Made by a program: the position numbers and the translations under genes
Part shown: in pieces, positions 54,521 to 64,000 of the stretch
How the letters are laid out: each line of letters starts with the position of its first letter
Numbering within the stretch: position 1 is the first letter of the stretch
Source of the DNA: Chthoniobacter sp.
Lineage (GTDB): Bacteria > Verrucomicrobiota > Verrucomicrobiia > Chthoniobacterales > Chthoniobacteraceae
Assembly: GCA_021414005.1 (NCBI GenBank)
Contig: JAIOPH010000006.1
Coordinates: forward strand, 62,001 to 126,000
Direction: 5' to 3'
DNA: 64,000 bases
Notes under the pieces: model-generated
What the model was told of the DNA's origin: nothing
The model's input: only the letters and a program-made list of their open reading frames with translations
Databases searched by the model: none

Positions 54521-55876
54521 TCACCATTTCGCGAGTTGCCGGGGAAAGGGGCAGTGCACGCAGTCGGTCGCATCGCGGAGGCAAAAATCTTCGTACACTT
54601 GCAACAGGCCTTGCTGGAGCGCGGCGTATTTCAAGAACTCGGAGCCGCGAGGGCTGTCGCCGAAAAGGCGAAGGGCGGCGATTTCGACGCGCTGATTGGC
54701 GAGCGGGGCGCGGAGGTTTTGGAAGGTGGCCCAGCGGGTCGGGTCGGCGGTAATCGCGAGTGGCAGAAAGACGTTCGCGAGCATTTCGGTAACGCGCGAT
54801 TCGCCGACGAGGGCCATGCGTTTCGCGGAGGGCCGGGAGCTGACCGTAAAGTGGTGTTCCCAATAGTCGTCGCGGAGCGTGGCGAAGAACTCGTGGATCG
54901 CTCCCGGTTCACAGCGATCCCGCAGGGTGCGGACTTTCGGCCAGTGGCGGATGATTTCGGCAAGCGCGGCGAGACGGCGCTGCGGGTGGTTCGCGGGCCG
55001 CTGGCCGGCCATGCGCCAAAACTTCGGTGCGATGGCCATCCGCTCGAATTCCGCACGGCGCGGCCACCAGCGCTCCCAAAGTTCACGCAGGTAGGAGCGG
55101 GTCGGCGCGTCAAAGGCGGCAAGGTCAGTGGCGGGCAGGAAGCCGCTGACACCGAAGAGCAGTGCATCCGCGTCGCCTTTGCGCAGCAGCCGGAGCGGCA
55201 GACGTTGGGCGAGGAGGGTGAAGGGGAGCTTGTTGCTCTTGTAGCCAAGTGTGGCGGCGATCGCCTGGTAGAGGGCTTCGTCCGCACCGTGCAGTTCGGC
55301 AAGAGTGGCGAGGGCGGCGGCTTTTTTCCGCAGACGAAACTGCGCGGCTCCGAGCAGGACCTCGCGCGCCTGCTCCTCAGCCAACTCGCGCAGCGGCGCG
55401 CAGCACCGCCCGGGAATGGCCGCGGGCAGAGGATTTGGCGGCTCGGAGGTGAGGCTGGTCACGTCGAGCAATACTTGGGGGACGTTGCGATGCTGCGCGG
55501 TGCGGGTGAAAAATTCGCCGGCTCCCGACCGGGTGAAAACGTGGAGGACAACCTTTTCATAGTCAGAATTCTCGGCGTGTCCGTGCCGCTCCCAGTCGCG
55601 CGCCTCGGGGTCCAGTTCGATGCTGCCGCGCACGGGCGGGCCGCCATCGAGCGACACCGCGGCCTCCGCAAAATCCGGTCCGGCCTCACGATTCCACACG
55701 CCGAACTGCACCACCCGCGCGCTTCCGCCGGCAACCGTGCGGAACTCGCGCCCGAAATCACCCGCGAACCAATGCGCCTGCAACTCCATCTCGGTGAGTT
55801 CGCGCGGCACCCGCAGCAGCGGCATCTCATGCACGCCGTCCGGCAGCAGCTTCGCGTAGCGGTCGGCGGCGTTCAC
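54521..55876 (-). CDS. DUF2851 family protein
   Basis: A 451-residue protein of the DUF2851 family, seen mostly in Bacteroidota and PVC bacteria. Landmarks are ELQAHWFAGDFGREFRT, VVQFGVWNREAGPDFAEAAV, DWERHGHAENSDYEKVVLHVF near the N-terminus, and a C-terminal four-Cys set in YEDFCLRDATDCVHCPFP, probably a metal site. No known reaction. GTG at 55876 was chosen as start; it lies 16 bp after the TIGR03790 gene on the same strand. Confidence 0.8.
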   Translation of the reverse strand: MNAADRYAKLLPDGVHEMPLLRVPRELTEMELQAHWFAGDFGREFRTVAGGSARVVQFGVWNREAGPDFAEAAVSLDGGPPVRGSIELDPEARDWERHGHAENSDYEKVVLHVFTRSGAGEFFTRTAQHRNVPQVLLDVTSLTSEPPNPLPAAIPGRCCAPLRELAEEQAREVLLGAAQFRLRKKAAALATLAELHGADEALYQAIAATLGYKSNKLPFTLLAQRLPLRLLRKGDADALLFGVSGFLPATDLAAFDAPTRSYLRELWERWWPRRAEFERMAIAPKFWRMAGQRPANHPQRRLAALAEIIRHWPKVRTLRDRCEPGAIHEFFATLRDDYWEHHFTVSSRPSAKRMALVGESRVTEMLANVFLPLAITADPTRWATFQNLRAPLANQRVEIAALRLFGDSPRGSEFLKYAALQQGLLQVYEDFCLRDATDCVHCPFPRQLAKW

Positions 55877-55892
55877 GGGGCGAAGCGGGGAC

Positions 55893-57518
55893 TTATCGTT
55901 TCGGTCCGACCGGAGCGGCGGCTGGTGCCGGGGTCGCGGGCGGTTCCGGGGGAGTCGCAAGCGATTTGAGAAGTTCAGCCGCCGGCGACTTGGGCACGGC
56001 ATGCGCGGTGCCGTGCGCGATGGCCATGGCTTCGAGGAAGCGTTTGGTTTTGCGGAGAATGAAAACCTCGTGAAACGCGACGCGCATCGCATCGTCGGTG
56101 GCACCGTAGTATTCGCGCGCCTGCGCAAAGGACACCAGCGCCGCCGTGTCGTCGTTTACCGAGGCTTGCAACAGGCCCAGCCCTTCCATGATTACCCCGC
56201 TGCGCAGCCTCTTGCCGGCGTCGCGGAGCCAGGCGTCGCCCGCAGCGCGGTCGGCGGAAAGCCAGAGTTGCGCGCCTTTGCGATACTCCGCCCACTCGCC
56301 TTTGGCAGGCATCTCCTCAAGCGTTAGCACGCCTTTATACGGACGATAAAGCGGATCGCCGACAAAGGTGGTCATCCACGAGAGCGCCCGCATGGACATA
56401 TAGGCGCTCTCGGCAAAAGTGAAACCCGCGCGCAGCCGCGAATGGAAAATGTCGAGCTGCGGGGTGAGCGCGAGATAGGGCTCATAGACATTGCCGATCG
56501 TGGCCGCAGCGCCAGCTGCCAGGAGTGGCGCGACCCAATTGCGAATCGGATCGCGCACCGTGGACCCGCTGAAAGAATGGATGTGGACCGCAACTGCCCC
56601 GCGTGTGAAACGAAAGCCTGGCCGAATGAACGGTCCCGCCGCGTGCTCGGTGTACCAGCCGAAATAGAGCGCGGCCTGTGTCATCGGGTAGGGCTCGGGA
56701 AAAAGCTCGGGGCCATTGTCCATGACCACCGGTGTGCCACGGCGGCCCGCCTCCTTCGCCAAATCGTAGAGCCACTTGTCGCCCTCGGTGTAACCCTCCT
56801 GCGCGATGTTCCGGGCATCGACGTAGGCCAGCCCGGCGAGCCCCTCTTTCTCCGCGGCCAGCGAGTCGGTGATCATACGGCGCACGATCTCCGGCGTGGG
56901 GCCGTCGAGTCGGCACACGAGCATGATCTCCGGGTGACGAAAATCTTCCGCCGAAGCGAAGCCGCGAAAATATGGATTCACCAGCGCTCCGGAAATCTGG
57001 CGCAGATTCAGCCCGACCACCGATAGCTCCGAGTCCACGGCCGCCGCATTCACCGTGCCGACGGGCGGCGCGCCATTCGGCGCATCGCCGGGATACTTCG
57101 GGCGCTCGGCGATCTTCAGCGGCATCCCGCGCATCAGCGCAATGAAGCGGATCTTATTTGCCTCCACCGGCCCTTGTGGGTGATTTGGCTCGCGCAGTTT
57201 CCACCAGAAATTCGCCGTCATCGCCCTCCGCAGCGGCTCGGCGATGGTCCGGTCGTATTCGTCCCGCGTGATCTCCTCGGTCTTCGCGCACTTGAAGGCC
57301 AGCACATGATCTTTGGCGATGCCGCGCTTCTCCGCATAGAAGCGCGCGAGCTCCGTGGAGTCCTTGTCGTTCTGGTTGTAAATCACGAGCGTGGCCGCCG
57401 CGTCGGCGGCATCCTCCTTCGACTCCTGCGCCCACCCTTTTCCCCCACCAAAAAGCAGCACCGCGCCCGCCAGCGCGCAGCACATTTGAAATCTGAAATC
57501 AAAAATCTGAAATCCCAT
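55893..57518 (-). CDS. TIGR03790 family secreted protein
   Basis: A 541-residue exported protein of the TIGR03790 family, typical of PVC bacteria. After a signal helix (ALAGAVLLFGGG) it shows LVIYNQNDKDSTELARFYAEKRGI, RFIALMRGMPLKI, MITDSLAAEKEGLAG and a C-terminal helical TPR-like part. The mature function is unknown. The first ten residues (GFQIFDFRFQ) are encoded by an intergenic-type repeat, so the original start may be the ATG at 57485. ATG 57518 overlaps the stop of the upstream MBL-fold gene. Confidence 0.85.
   Translation of the reverse strand: MGFQIFDFRFQMCCALAGAVLLFGGGKGWAQESKEDAADAAATLVIYNQNDKDSTELARFYAEKRGIAKDHVLAFKCAKTEEITRDEYDRTIAEPLRRAMTANFWWKLREPNHPQGPVEANKIRFIALMRGMPLKIAERPKYPGDAPNGAPPVGTVNAAAVDSELSVVGLNLRQISGALVNPYFRGFASAEDFRHPEIMLVCRLDGPTPEIVRRMITDSLAAEKEGLAGLAYVDARNIAQEGYTEGDKWLYDLAKEAGRRGTPVVMDNGPELFPEPYPMTQAALYFGWYTEHAAGPFIRPGFRFTRGAVAVHIHSFSGSTVRDPIRNWVAPLLAAGAAATIGNVYEPYLALTPQLDIFHSRLRAGFTFAESAYMSMRALSWMTTFVGDPLYRPYKGVLTLEEMPAKGEWAEYRKGAQLWLSADRAAGDAWLRDAGKRLRSGVIMEGLGLLQASVNDDTAALVSFAQAREYYGATDDAMRVAFHEVFILRKTKRFLEAMAIAHGTAHAVPKSPAAELLKSLATPPEPPATPAPAAAPVGPKR
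57486..57515. repeat. short direct repeat at the TIGR03790 start
   Basis: Three units of TGAAATC (on the plus strand) spaced by a few bases, a repeat of the AATCTGAAATC type common between genes in PVC and related genomes. It is translated as part of the N-terminus if the ATG at 57518 is used. Confidence 0.6.
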
Positions 57519-58297
57519 CACGTCTCGATCTTCAGCCCGTCATACGCCACTCGCACGCCCGCGGGAAGCGTGGGCTCGATCTCCGCGTGCATCAGGTCGT
57601 GGCACAAATGCGTGAACCACGCCTGACCCGGCCGCACTTTCTCCACCAGCGCAAGGGCTTCGCGCACGTTCATGTGGGTCGGGTGGGGATTGTGGCGCAG
57701 CGCATCGACGATCAGATGCGGGACGCCGCGAATCCGTTCAATCGCGGCCTCGGGCACCACCTTGCAGTCGCTGAGATACGTGGCCACCGGCGCGCCCGCG
57801 CGGGAGAAAAGATAGCCGTTCACCGGCGTGCGCCCGTGCTCCACGGCGAACGGTGTAACCTCCGTGGCCCCGAGCACGAAAGGTCCGTCGATCACGCGCG
57901 GCAGCGGCAGCACGTAGCCCGGCCAGCGGTTCTCCCCATTGAACGCGAATTGAAACACGCGCTGCAAATCCCGCATCGTCTCCGGCGAAGCATGGATGGG
58001 CAGTTCGCGCCCGCCGTGGCAGAAAGTCCGCAGATCGTCGAAGCCCATGATGTGATCCGTGTGCGAGTGGGTATAAACCACGGCGTCCACCCGCCGCACC
58101 CGCTCCCGCAGCGCCTGCGCGCGAAAATCCGGCCCGGTATCCACAACCCACGCCGCCTCCGGTGTCTCCACGTAAATCGACGCCCGCGACCGCCGGTCGC
58201 GCGGATCAGCCGAGCTGCACACCCGGCAATCGCACCCGATCATCGGCACCCCTTGCGAAGTCCCGGTACCGAGAAACGTAATTGTGAAAGCCGACAT
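57518..58297 (-). CDS. MBL-fold metallohydrolase (PhnP-like)
   Basis: A 259-residue metallo-beta-lactamase-fold hydrolase. The start FLGTGTSQGVPMIGCDC-x-VC, with its Cys set, and the metal motif HSHTDHIMGFDDLR are those of the PhnP-like group. HGRTPVNGYLF, YLSDC and LRHNPHPTHMNVREAL supply further metal ligands. PhnP itself is a cyclic phosphodiesterase; other members differ, so the substrate is open. Cytoplasmic. Convergent relation to none; it is the first gene of a minus-strand trio with TIGR03790 and DUF2851. Confidence 0.88.
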   Translation of the reverse strand: MSAFTITFLGTGTSQGVPMIGCDCRVCSSADPRDRRSRASIYVETPEAAWVVDTGPDFRAQALRERVRRVDAVVYTHSHTDHIMGFDDLRTFCHGGRELPIHASPETMRDLQRVFQFAFNGENRWPGYVLPLPRVIDGPFVLGATEVTPFAVEHGRTPVNGYLFSRAGAPVATYLSDCKVVPEAAIERIRGVPHLIVDALRHNPHPTHMNVREALALVEKVRPGQAWFTHLCHDLMHAEIEPTLPAGVRVAYDGLKIET

Positions 58298-58413
58298 GAG
58301 GCGCGGAGGTTTTCACAGTCGGCCCACGCGGGCAATGCTGGCGAGAGCGGCGGACCGTTCTTCGCCAACTGCAGTCGTTGCATCCCCCTCCCCGCCTCCT
58401 ATGCTCGGCATTC

Positions 58414-59934
58414 GTGATCACGAACCGCGCTTCTCCGTTCCTGCTCTTCCTTGCCAGCCTGCTCGCGACCGGCACGCTGGCCGCCGAGGGAAAGCCGGGC
58501 CGGCGGCCAAATCTCGTCTTGCTGATCGATGACCAGCACTCGTCCGACATGCTGGGCTGCTCCGGCAATGCGGACGTGAAGACGCCGCAGCTCGACAAGT
58601 TCGCCAGCGAGGGATTGCGGTTTTTGCACTGCGTCTCGAACTCTCCAGTCTGCACGCCGTTCCGCGGAATCTTGCTCAGCGGGCAGCATCCGCTGCACAG
58701 CGGGGCGATCAAAAACGATCTGCAGCTCCTGCCCGGTCGCGGCACCTACCTGCCGGAAATCCTTCGCGATGCCGGCTATCACATGGGCTACTACGGCAAG
58801 TGGCATCTGTATGGCGGCGACCGCGCGCGCGGCGTGCCGGCGGGGCCGCTCCGCTACGGATTCGATCACGAGTTTCTCACGAACAACTGCACGCTCGGTT
58901 TCGACGCGGCGCGCGCCTTTTACTGGGATCAGGACGGGACGACGAAAAAGCTCTACGGCGACTGGGAGCCCTACGCGCAGGCGCGACAGGCGATGGATTT
59001 CGTGGAGCGGCACGCGGGCGAACCGTTCGCGCTTTTCGTGGCGTGGCATCCGCCGCACAACTGGGCGACCGCCGCGCAGGAAGGCTACGACGCACCAAAG
59101 GATCTGCTCGCCCTTTACGACCCCGCGCGGCTGACGCTGCGCCCCACGGTGGCCGACAATCCGCGCACGCGCCGCATGTATCAGGGCCACATGGCCATGA
59201 TCTCGAGCGTGGACCGCGCGTTCGGCCTGCTCATGGAAAAGCTGGAGTCGCTGGACCTGGCGAAGGACACCGTGGTGGTCTTCACCGCCGATCATGGCGA
59301 CATGCTCCAGAGCTACGGCTGGCCGGGCAACAAAGGCCGCGCCGAGCACACCTCCTGTCGCGTGCCGCTGCTCATCCGCTGGCCCGGACAGCTCCGACCG
59401 GGCACGAGCGAGCTACTGCTCGGCACGCTCGATCTCATGCCCACAGTGCTCGGCCTGCTCGGACTTCCGGTACCCGCAACCTGCCAGGGCCGCAACGCCG
59501 CGCCCGCCATCCGCGAGGGACGTGACGACGGCGTGGAGGCGCTCCCGCTTTTCTACCTGCCGCTGAACTGGCGCGGTCTCTACACGCGCCGCTACACCTA
59601 CTCCGAGGCGCTGCACGATCCCGACGAATCCGGCGTGCGCGGCGGACGGCAAACCTTCGACGTGCTCTACGACCGCGAGACCGATCCGCATGAAACGCGC
59701 AATCTCTTTGCCGCGCCCGAGGCCGCCGCGCTACGCGCGAAACTCCACGCGCAAACGCAGGAAATGATGCAGCGCTTTGGCGACGCCGGGTTGCGGTGCA
59801 GTGACATCCTCCGGCAGGTGATCCTGGAAGAAGATCTCCCCGCCATAAATCTGCCGCTCGGGCAGCGGCCCGACGGCTGGAACGGACGACTCAAAGGCCG
59901 GCCCGTGGACTTGCTGCCGAAGACCGCACCGTAG
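58414..59934 (+). CDS. type I sulfatase
   Basis: A 506-residue exported sulfatase. After a signal peptide (FLLFLASLLATGTLAA), RPNLVLLIDDQHSSDMLGC contains the first metal Asp pair. The formylglycine motif is C80-T-P-F-R84, the usual C-x-P-x-R read by an anaerobic or FGE-type maturase. GYYGKWHLYGG and VVVFTADHGDML supply the remaining active-site residues. Substrates are sulfate esters, often on polysaccharides. GTG 58414 is taken as start because it gives the signal; no maturase gene is in the window. Sulfatases are numerous in PVC bacteria. Confidence 0.93.
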   Translation: MITNRASPFLLFLASLLATGTLAAEGKPGRRPNLVLLIDDQHSSDMLGCSGNADVKTPQLDKFASEGLRFLHCVSNSPVCTPFRGILLSGQHPLHSGAIKNDLQLLPGRGTYLPEILRDAGYHMGYYGKWHLYGGDRARGVPAGPLRYGFDHEFLTNNCTLGFDAARAFYWDQDGTTKKLYGDWEPYAQARQAMDFVERHAGEPFALFVAWHPPHNWATAAQEGYDAPKDLLALYDPARLTLRPTVADNPRTRRMYQGHMAMISSVDRAFGLLMEKLESLDLAKDTVVVFTADHGDMLQSYGWPGNKGRAEHTSCRVPLLIRWPGQLRPGTSELLLGTLDLMPTVLGLLGLPVPATCQGRNAAPAIREGRDDGVEALPLFYLPLNWRGLYTRRYTYSEALHDPDESGVRGGRQTFDVLYDRETDPHETRNLFAAPEAAALRAKLHAQTQEMMQRFGDAGLRCSDILRQVILEEDLPAINLPLGQRPDGWNGRLKGRPVDLLPKTAP

Positions 59935-59961
59935 CGCGCGGGGCGGCTGGGCGACCCCGGC

Positions 59962-62900
59962 CTACTCGTTCACAAAATTCACGTCCGCGCAGGTGACGCC
60001 GATCGCTGGCGGGAGGCTGGCGGAGTCGAGTTGCACAGTCAGCGTGTGGCGGCCGGGCGTGAGGGTGATTTCGGGATTCGGGTTGCTGGCGATGGCGAGC
60101 GCGCTGCCATCGAGATACGCTCGAGTGATGCCGATGAGCGTAAAGCGCGTCTTCACCGCGGCGTCATTGGTGAAGGTCGTTTGCGCGAGGATGCTGCTGT
60201 CCTTGGGCAGCAACGCGGTGAGCGTTTCCTTGGCGAGGCGTCCGTCGGTGTAGGTCAGGGCTTTGAACCCGGGCGGCGTGATCTTTGCCAGATCGCTGCC
60301 CGAGAAGACCGCCCAGGTGCGCGCGATGCCGGACTTGGTCGTGTCGTAAGGGCCGGGGCGTCCGAGCTGCGTGAGGAAGGCGAGCAAGTCCTGCTTTTCC
60401 TGCTCCTTGAGCGCGTCGATGAGGCCGGGCGGCATGAGGCTGCCGGCGCTTTCGCGCTTCGCGATGTTCGCCTTGGCAATCGGGATTTCGACGCCGGGGC
60501 CGGGCCGGATGAATTGCTCGGTGGCCGTTTCCCGCGTTGGAATGCCGACAGTTTGCGTACCATCTTTCATCGTGAAAATGAACGCGATGTAGCCCTCTTT
60601 CACTTTCGCTGCGGGATCGAGCACACTCTCGACGAGGTAGTCGAGCGGCGCGCTCGCGCCGATGCTGGTGAAGTCCGGTCCGAACTTTCCGCCCGCGCCG
60701 CCGATGGAGTGGCAGGCCACGCAACCGATGCGGTGGTAGATCGCTTCGCCGCTGGCGGGCTGGCCTTTCGTCGGCGTGCTGGCGAGGAGTGCGGCGATGT
60801 CGGCTTTCACGTCGCGCGTGACGGTCGCTCCGCCGGTGAGCGGCGTAAGCGCGGCGACGAGTTTGTCGCCGCCACGTCCGCGTTCGCGGGCGGCACGGAT
60901 ACCGGCGGCGGCGACGTGTTTGGCGAGATCGGCGGGCAGCGCGGCGGCGAGTCGGTCGCCGGCGTCCTTCACATTGAGGATGCCGCGCCAAATGCCGAGG
61001 GCGGCGTCTTCATTGGGCTGCGCGTTGACGGCGGCGAGGAGCGCAGTGGCGTTGAAATCGAGCGACGCCAGTGCGGCGGCGGCGCGCCCGCGGATGGCCG
61101 GCGCGTTGGGCTCGGCGACCAATTTCTTGAGCGCGTCCTGCGCCGGGAGGTTGCCGATGTCGCGCAGCGCTTCAAAGGCGCTCTCGCTCGTTTCGGCGTT
61201 GCCGGTGAGCGGGACCAGCGCGGCGACAGCGGGCGCGAGTTTCCACACGCCGGCGAGGCGGATCGCGGGCACGGGCGCGACGGCAAAAAGATCAACCACG
61301 GCTTCGGTCCGATTGGCCGGGCGTTCCTTGCGGTTCCTGGCCGCGCTCGCGAGGGCGTCGAGCGCGCGGACGATGGCCGGGGCGACGAGTTTCTTTTCGG
61401 TCACGGCGGTCCACAGCAGATCGAGTTCGCGCGCGGTGCCGGCCTGGCCGATGAGTTCGATCCAAGGGCCACTGCCGTCGCGCGGGATGCCGTTCTGCCC
61501 GATCGCCGCAGCGAGCGATTTACTCACGCGGTCGGCGGGGATATTCGCGAGGCCCCACGCAAGCTGGCGCTGGCGCTCCTCGGTGTCGGGCTTCCAGGCG
61601 CCGCTGGCGAGCGCGGCGACCCACGCTTCCCCGACATCGTTGATCGAGAGCCACGCGGCGTAGCTGTAAAAGGGATCGCCTTCCGGAGCCTTGACCGCGG
61701 CTTCGAGGACGAGCGCGGCATTCGCGGCAGTCGGGTTTTTGGAAAGCGCGCGCATCGCTTCGAGGCGAACGCGCGGCGATGCATCCTTGATCAGTGTCAC
61801 CGCTTCGGCGGGGCTGCGACCTTTCGGCATCGCCGTCGTGGAGCCGGGCGGGAAGCTGCCCCACGCGAGCGCGGGTTTGCCTTTCGGCGCGAGCCGCCAG
61901 ATGCGGCCGTTGACGTGGTCGCGGCGCGGGTCGCGGAAGTCCACTTCGCCGTGGTTGATGATCGGGTTCGACCAGTCGGCGATGTAGAGCGCGCCGTCAG
62001 GCCCGTGCTTCACGTCGATCGGGCGAAAGGCGGAGTCGCTGGTGCGGATGAGGTCGGGCATGGCCTTGGTCACGTAGCCGGATTTCGGGTTCGCGCCTTC
62101 GCTCAGATCGTTGATGGCAAAGCGCACGACACGGTGCGCGCGGAAGTCGCAGGTGATGGCATGGCCCTGCCAGTCGGCGGGGAAAAGCGGTGAGCGGATG
62201 AGTTCCAGGCTGGCAAATTTCGGATAGCCGCCGGGCGAGACGCTCTGGAGGATTTTCTTCCCGTTTTCGTAGGTGAAATACATCGCTCCAGGAATCGCCC
62301 ACACGATCCCCTCACCGCCCGCGCCATCGGTGAGGAAGGACTGCCCATTGGCGTCGAACTGATGTCCCCACGGATTGCAGCAGCCGCGGAACATGACCTC
62401 CACTTTCTCCGTGCGCGGATCCCAAGCCAGCACGCCGCCGCTGTTCAGCCGCACCACGCCCCACGGCGTCTCGATGTGGCTGTGAATGTAGATGCTCTGG
62501 TTCATGTAGAGCCGGCCATCCGGGCCCCAGCGCAGCGTGTGCAGCGTGTGATGCGTGTCCTCGGTGCCGAAGCCGGAAAGAATCGGGCGACGGCTCTCCG
62601 CCTTGTTGTCGCGGTCGCTGTCGGTGAGTTCAAAAAGATCGGTCGAAGCGGCGACATACGCGGTCTGCGGAAGCGGTCGCTCGCTTTTCGCCGACGGTGC
62701 CTTCTCCAAAACCGGCGCGACACTCGCGGCGATGAGCAGGTCGGTGGCAAAGGTCGTGGACTTGTCCGCTTTGCCGTCGTGGTCGGTGTCTTCGAGGATC
62801 ACCACCTTGTCGGCGGGATGTCCGCCCGGCGTGATCATTGGATAGACCGGCGAGCACGCCACCCACAGGCGTCCGGCGCTGTCCCAATTCATGCCGACGG

Positions 62901-63984
62901 GCTTGGCGAGCAGCGGCGTCTCAGCCCAGAGCGTGAGTTCCATTCCGTCCTCGACGGTAAAATTCGGGACCGGGAGTTTGGCGACTTCGGGCGCGGGTTC
63001 GGCCTTCGGAGCTTCGACGACCTTCGCCGGCGTGCCGGGATTCTTTTTGAGGCGATCTATCTCCACCTCGGCGTCGGCAATGAGCGGATCGAATTTCGGA
63101 ATCTCCACCGCGTTCCGGCCCTGCTCGCCTTTGCGGAAGCCGAAGATGTAGGTGTGGTTCGCGGGCCGCCAGCGGTGGAAAAAGAGGTCGTTCTTTTTGA
63201 GAATGGCCGCGCGCAAAGCCGGGGCATCCTTCTTTTCCTTCTGCGCCCAGCCGAGCTGGTCCGCGACCAGCGCGGCCCAGGCGCTGTGACCCGCCGCGTG
63301 AAGGTGAATGCCATTGTCCGTGCGCCGTGCGCCCGCCGCCTCTGCACCGGGCTTGAAGACGTTCACGAAAGTCCCACCGCGCTCGGTCGCGAGTTCGCCG
63401 ATGGCGGCGGTGAATTTTTCGAGCAGCGCATTGTGCGGCGCGGGATCGGGCAGGCCGGGCCGGGCGGCGCGCAGGTCTTCGTGGCGGATCGGCGAGAGCA
63501 GGATGAAACGCACCTTCGCGTCCGGCGTGGCCTTGGCCGTGATCTGCTGGATCGAATCCATCAGCGCGCCGAGCTGCTTTTTAAACTCCGCGACCCCCGC
63601 CTCCCCGCTGGTGATCGGCCCGTAGCGCGTCGGGTCGTCATTGCCCGCCAGCGCCTCCAGACTCGACGCCATGCCGTAGCCGAGAATGCAAACCGTCGGG
63701 TTCACCGTCGCGATCTGCTCCTTCAAACGCTCCAGCCCCTTCGCTGCGGGATCGAACGAAGCGCGCGACCAGCCGAGCGGATTATCGGCGGAGTAAGCGA
63801 GATTGCGCACAGTGAAATGCGCCGCCGGAAACGCCGCCTGCAGGTGCGTCTCAAGATTTCCGTAGGTGCCCTCGCGCTCCAGCAGCGTATCGCCCAGCAG
63901 CACCACGCGGTCGCCGTCACGGATTTCAAAAGGCGCGGCGACAGCCGCGGCGACGAGGGTGAAAAGAAGAAGGATGGATTTCAT
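59962..63984 (-). CDS. SGNH-hydrolase / PVC-type heme-binding dehydrogenase-like fusion
   Basis: A 1340-residue exported protein. A signal peptide (to about 17) is followed by an SGNH-like domain (about 20-245; VVLLGDTLLEREGTYGN and HLHAAGHSAW, where the Ser block reads GDT rather than GDS). A beta-propeller domain like that of PVC membrane-bound dehydrogenases follows (about 340-760; GMNWDSAGRLWVACSP, MFRGCCNPWGHQFD). HEAT-like helices fill about 770-1080. A cytochrome c domain (CVACH near 1128; distal region LMPPG) comes next, and a C-terminal beta domain. Such modular proteins are a PVC speciality. Sugar or alcohol oxidation with electron transfer to the attached heme is the usual guess. 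Confidence 0.9.
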   Translation of the reverse strand: MKSILLLFTLVAAAVAAPFEIRDGDRVVLLGDTLLEREGTYGNLETHLQAAFPAAHFTVRNLAYSADNPLGWSRASFDPAAKGLERLKEQIATVNPTVCILGYGMASSLEALAGNDDPTRYGPITSGEAGVAEFKKQLGALMDSIQQITAKATPDAKVRFILLSPIRHEDLRAARPGLPDPAPHNALLEKFTAAIGELATERGGTFVNVFKPGAEAAGARRTDNGIHLHAAGHSAWAALVADQLGWAQKEKKDAPALRAAILKKNDLFFHRWRPANHTYIFGFRKGEQGRNAVEIPKFDPLIADAEVEIDRLKKNPGTPAKVVEAPKAEPAPEVAKLPVPNFTVEDGMELTLWAETPLLAKPVGMNWDSAGRLWVACSPVYPMITPGGHPADKVVILEDTDHDGKADKSTTFATDLLIAASVAPVLEKAPSAKSERPLPQTAYVAASTDLFELTDSDRDNKAESRRPILSGFGTEDTHHTLHTLRWGPDGRLYMNQSIYIHSHIETPWGVVRLNSGGVLAWDPRTEKVEVMFRGCCNPWGHQFDANGQSFLTDGAGGEGIVWAIPGAMYFTYENGKKILQSVSPGGYPKFASLELIRSPLFPADWQGHAITCDFRAHRVVRFAINDLSEGANPKSGYVTKAMPDLIRTSDSAFRPIDVKHGPDGALYIADWSNPIINHGEVDFRDPRRDHVNGRIWRLAPKGKPALAWGSFPPGSTTAMPKGRSPAEAVTLIKDASPRVRLEAMRALSKNPTAANAALVLEAAVKAPEGDPFYSYAAWLSINDVGEAWVAALASGAWKPDTEERQRQLAWGLANIPADRVSKSLAAAIGQNGIPRDGSGPWIELIGQAGTARELDLLWTAVTEKKLVAPAIVRALDALASAARNRKERPANRTEAVVDLFAVAPVPAIRLAGVWKLAPAVAALVPLTGNAETSESAFEALRDIGNLPAQDALKKLVAEPNAPAIRGRAAAALASLDFNATALLAAVNAQPNEDAALGIWRGILNVKDAGDRLAAALPADLAKHVAAAGIRAARERGRGGDKLVAALTPLTGGATVTRDVKADIAALLASTPTKGQPASGEAIYHRIGCVACHSIGGAGGKFGPDFTSIGASAPLDYLVESVLDPAAKVKEGYIAFIFTMKDGTQTVGIPTRETATEQFIRPGPGVEIPIAKANIAKRESAGSLMPPGLIDALKEQEKQDLLAFLTQLGRPGPYDTTKSGIARTWAVFSGSDLAKITPPGFKALTYTDGRLAKETLTALLPKDSSILAQTTFTNDAAVKTRFTLIGITRAYLDGSALAIASNPNPEITLTPGRHTLTVQLDSASLPPAIGVTCADVNFVNE

Positions 63985-64000
63985 GCGAATTGGGTGTGCT

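Overview
The window looks like a chromosomal piece of a high-GC member of the PVC superphylum, most likely Verrucomicrobiota. This is inferred from family content: a planctomycete-type cytochrome protein (DUF1549/DUF1553), a DUF1501 protein, two large PQQ/PVC-type heme-binding dehydrogenase-like proteins, a type I sulfatase, a TIGR03790 protein and a TPR-TPR-ExbB-ExbD-ExbD operon. No rRNA or tRNA gene was recognised.

Layout. 1-11152 is mostly housekeeping: a MotA/TolQ/ExbB fragment, an unusual zinc-ribbon SDR, an RlmI-like methyltransferase, a PfkB kinase, a membrane Ser/Thr kinase, a frameshifted lipoprotein, an IscA/ErpA-like protein and MutL. 11153-11664 holds the decayed 5' end of an RND efflux adaptor gene. 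11665-13116 encodes an esterase-SGNH fusion.

13212-20242 is the main accessory region, a compact minus-strand defence island. In transcription order it has a truncated hsdM (no hsdS), an OLD-family ATPase/TOPRIM nuclease, a 37-residue methyltransferase remnant, an ApaLI-like restriction endonuclease, a beta-class DNA methyltransferase, and an hsdR that has lost its N-terminus and its ATPase core. I read it as a type I system that decayed while a type II cassette and an OLD nuclease came to occupy the hsdS position. The type II pair and the OLD gene look intact.

20422-35266 holds a phosphate transporter with its DUF47 partner, the PSCyt/DUF1501 pair split by an S23-type four-helix-bundle gene bordered by short repeats, an LRR protein, ApbE-DUF2271 plus a frameshifted PepSY protein, a metallophosphoesterase, a PQQ-propeller/cytochrome c protein and an EI24 protein. 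35263-46159 holds prfA, rpmE with a clear terminator, an acyl-CoA-ligase-like enzyme, the TPR/ExbBD operon, phosphofructokinase and superoxide dismutase. 46212-63984 holds a second LRR protein, a MITE-like inverted repeat, mfd with two in-frame insertions, lipoproteins, a photolyase, DUF2851, TIGR03790, an MBL-fold hydrolase, a sulfatase and a 1340-residue SGNH/heme-binding fusion.

A theme runs through the window: short palindromic or tandem intergenic-type repeats have entered coding sequence in frame (hsdM, mfd) or now supply the start region of a gene (DUF1501, TIGR03790). This recalls Rickettsia palindromic elements and is the most unusual observation here. Two single-base frameshifts may be real or may be assembly errors.
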